From assembly GCA_947034895.1 (NCBI GenBank), contig OX344761.1:73159839-73223838 (forward strand): a stretch of 64,000 bases of DNA, written 5' to 3'. Each line of letters opens with the position of its first letter. The first letter of the stretch is position 1. This document shows positions 59,400 to 64,000 of this stretch, piece by piece. A program made the position numbers and the translations under genes. The stretch comes from Rhytidiadelphus loreus. Taxonomy: Eukaryota; Streptophyta; Bryopsida; Hypnales; Hylocomiaceae. The notes under the pieces were generated by a model. It was not told the origin of the DNA. It saw only the letters and a list, made by a program, of their open reading frames with translations, and did no database searches.

Positions 59400-59746
59400 T
59401 GAACTGTAAAATCAAAACTTGTGCTCAGATATTGGTACAGTTGGAATTCCATCACTAAGGATCCCCAGATAGACATCCCTGCAAAACATCGCAACCGGAC
59501 CAAAGCGGAGGGATGTAAAGGCCAAAGAGACCAGTGGATAAAAAATCTGAACCATTAGATATAACGAGCAATATACAAGAAAACAGCAGAACCTGGTGGC
59601 CGCCCGCATAGGGTAACCCAGGCTGTTCGGAGCAGCAGAAATAGTATTCAAATAATGCACGCCATTACAAGGGGATAGTTCGATTTACAGGACAGAAATA
59701 GAAAGACTCGTCTATCTGTCCCTAAAAGAGATTACAAGTACCACGC
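59400..59746 (-). other. Probable 3' UTR of the V-ATPase subunit A gene
   Basis: Gene-like composition continues about 340 bp past the stop codon and then turns AT-rich. No separate coding frame with recognisable similarity. Confidence 0.45.
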
Positions 59747-63894
<4,148 letters not shown>

Positions 63895-64000
63895 CTGCAA
63901 ATCCAATTCAGGTTAAGTCAGATTAGTACCCACTGTATCATATTCACACTTCACTACTCATAAGAAGACAAATCGTCAGACTGTCAAACTTCAAGTAACA
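63895..64000 (-). other. Intron of the V-ATPase subunit A gene (incomplete at window edge)
   Basis: The 63793-63894 exon is preceded on the coding strand by an acceptor (TTTGCAG). The remaining 106 bases to the edge contain no coding similarity, so the next upstream exon is outside the window. Confidence 0.8.

Overview
The window is nuclear DNA from a land plant or close streptophyte. It is AT-rich (roughly two thirds A+T by eye) with a few GC-richer gene islands. The evidence for this is a plant-type spliced V-ATPase catalytic subunit gene, two P/U-type (PHO80-like) cyclin genes of the plant-specific kind, a plant RING/PHD-like zinc-finger gene, an AAACCCTA telo-box, and a structurally textbook CACTA transposon. 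Short introns, single-exon genes and a pogo/Tigger-type transposase gene would fit a seedless plant such as a bryophyte. That placement is inference only.

Layout: 1-19.5 kb is gene-free and made of small non-autonomous DNA transposons, degenerate repeats and AT-rich filler, including a 3.55-kb CACTA element (10381-13932) that carries nested elements. 19.5-24.1 kb is a GC-rich island with a single-exon zinc-finger gene on the minus strand (20537-23035). 24.1-27.1 kb is AT-rich with one MITE. 27.1-31.9 kb holds a probably spliced 5' leader and an intact 562-residue CENP-B/pogo-like DDE protein gene (30151-31839, +). 34.9-38.9 kb holds P/U-type cyclin gene A (35778-37460, +, three exons). 39-47 kb is AT-rich with foldback elements. 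47.0-52.4 kb holds cyclin gene B (49377-51551, +, two exons), preceded by a threefold 206-bp tandem repeat. 52.4-59.4 kb is again AT-rich and transposon-rich. 59.4-64.0 kb holds the 3' 14 exons of the V-ATPase subunit A gene on the minus strand, which runs off the right edge.

The genes do not form a pathway. The two cyclins are a dispersed same-strand duplication and the others are unrelated housekeeping or regulatory genes. The most striking non-genic signal is a family of roughly 0.91-0.95 kb elements. They begin CCCCTAAAGGACC, end GGTCCTTTAGGGG and are bounded by TTAA on both sides, which is the hallmark of piggyBac-type insertion. There are eight copies here, two pairs of them joined tail-to-tail. 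Two other MITE-like families, a tRNA-like segment with a GC-rich tail, and several long inverted repeats complete the mobile landscape. No CRISPR array, rRNA or canonical tRNA gene was seen.
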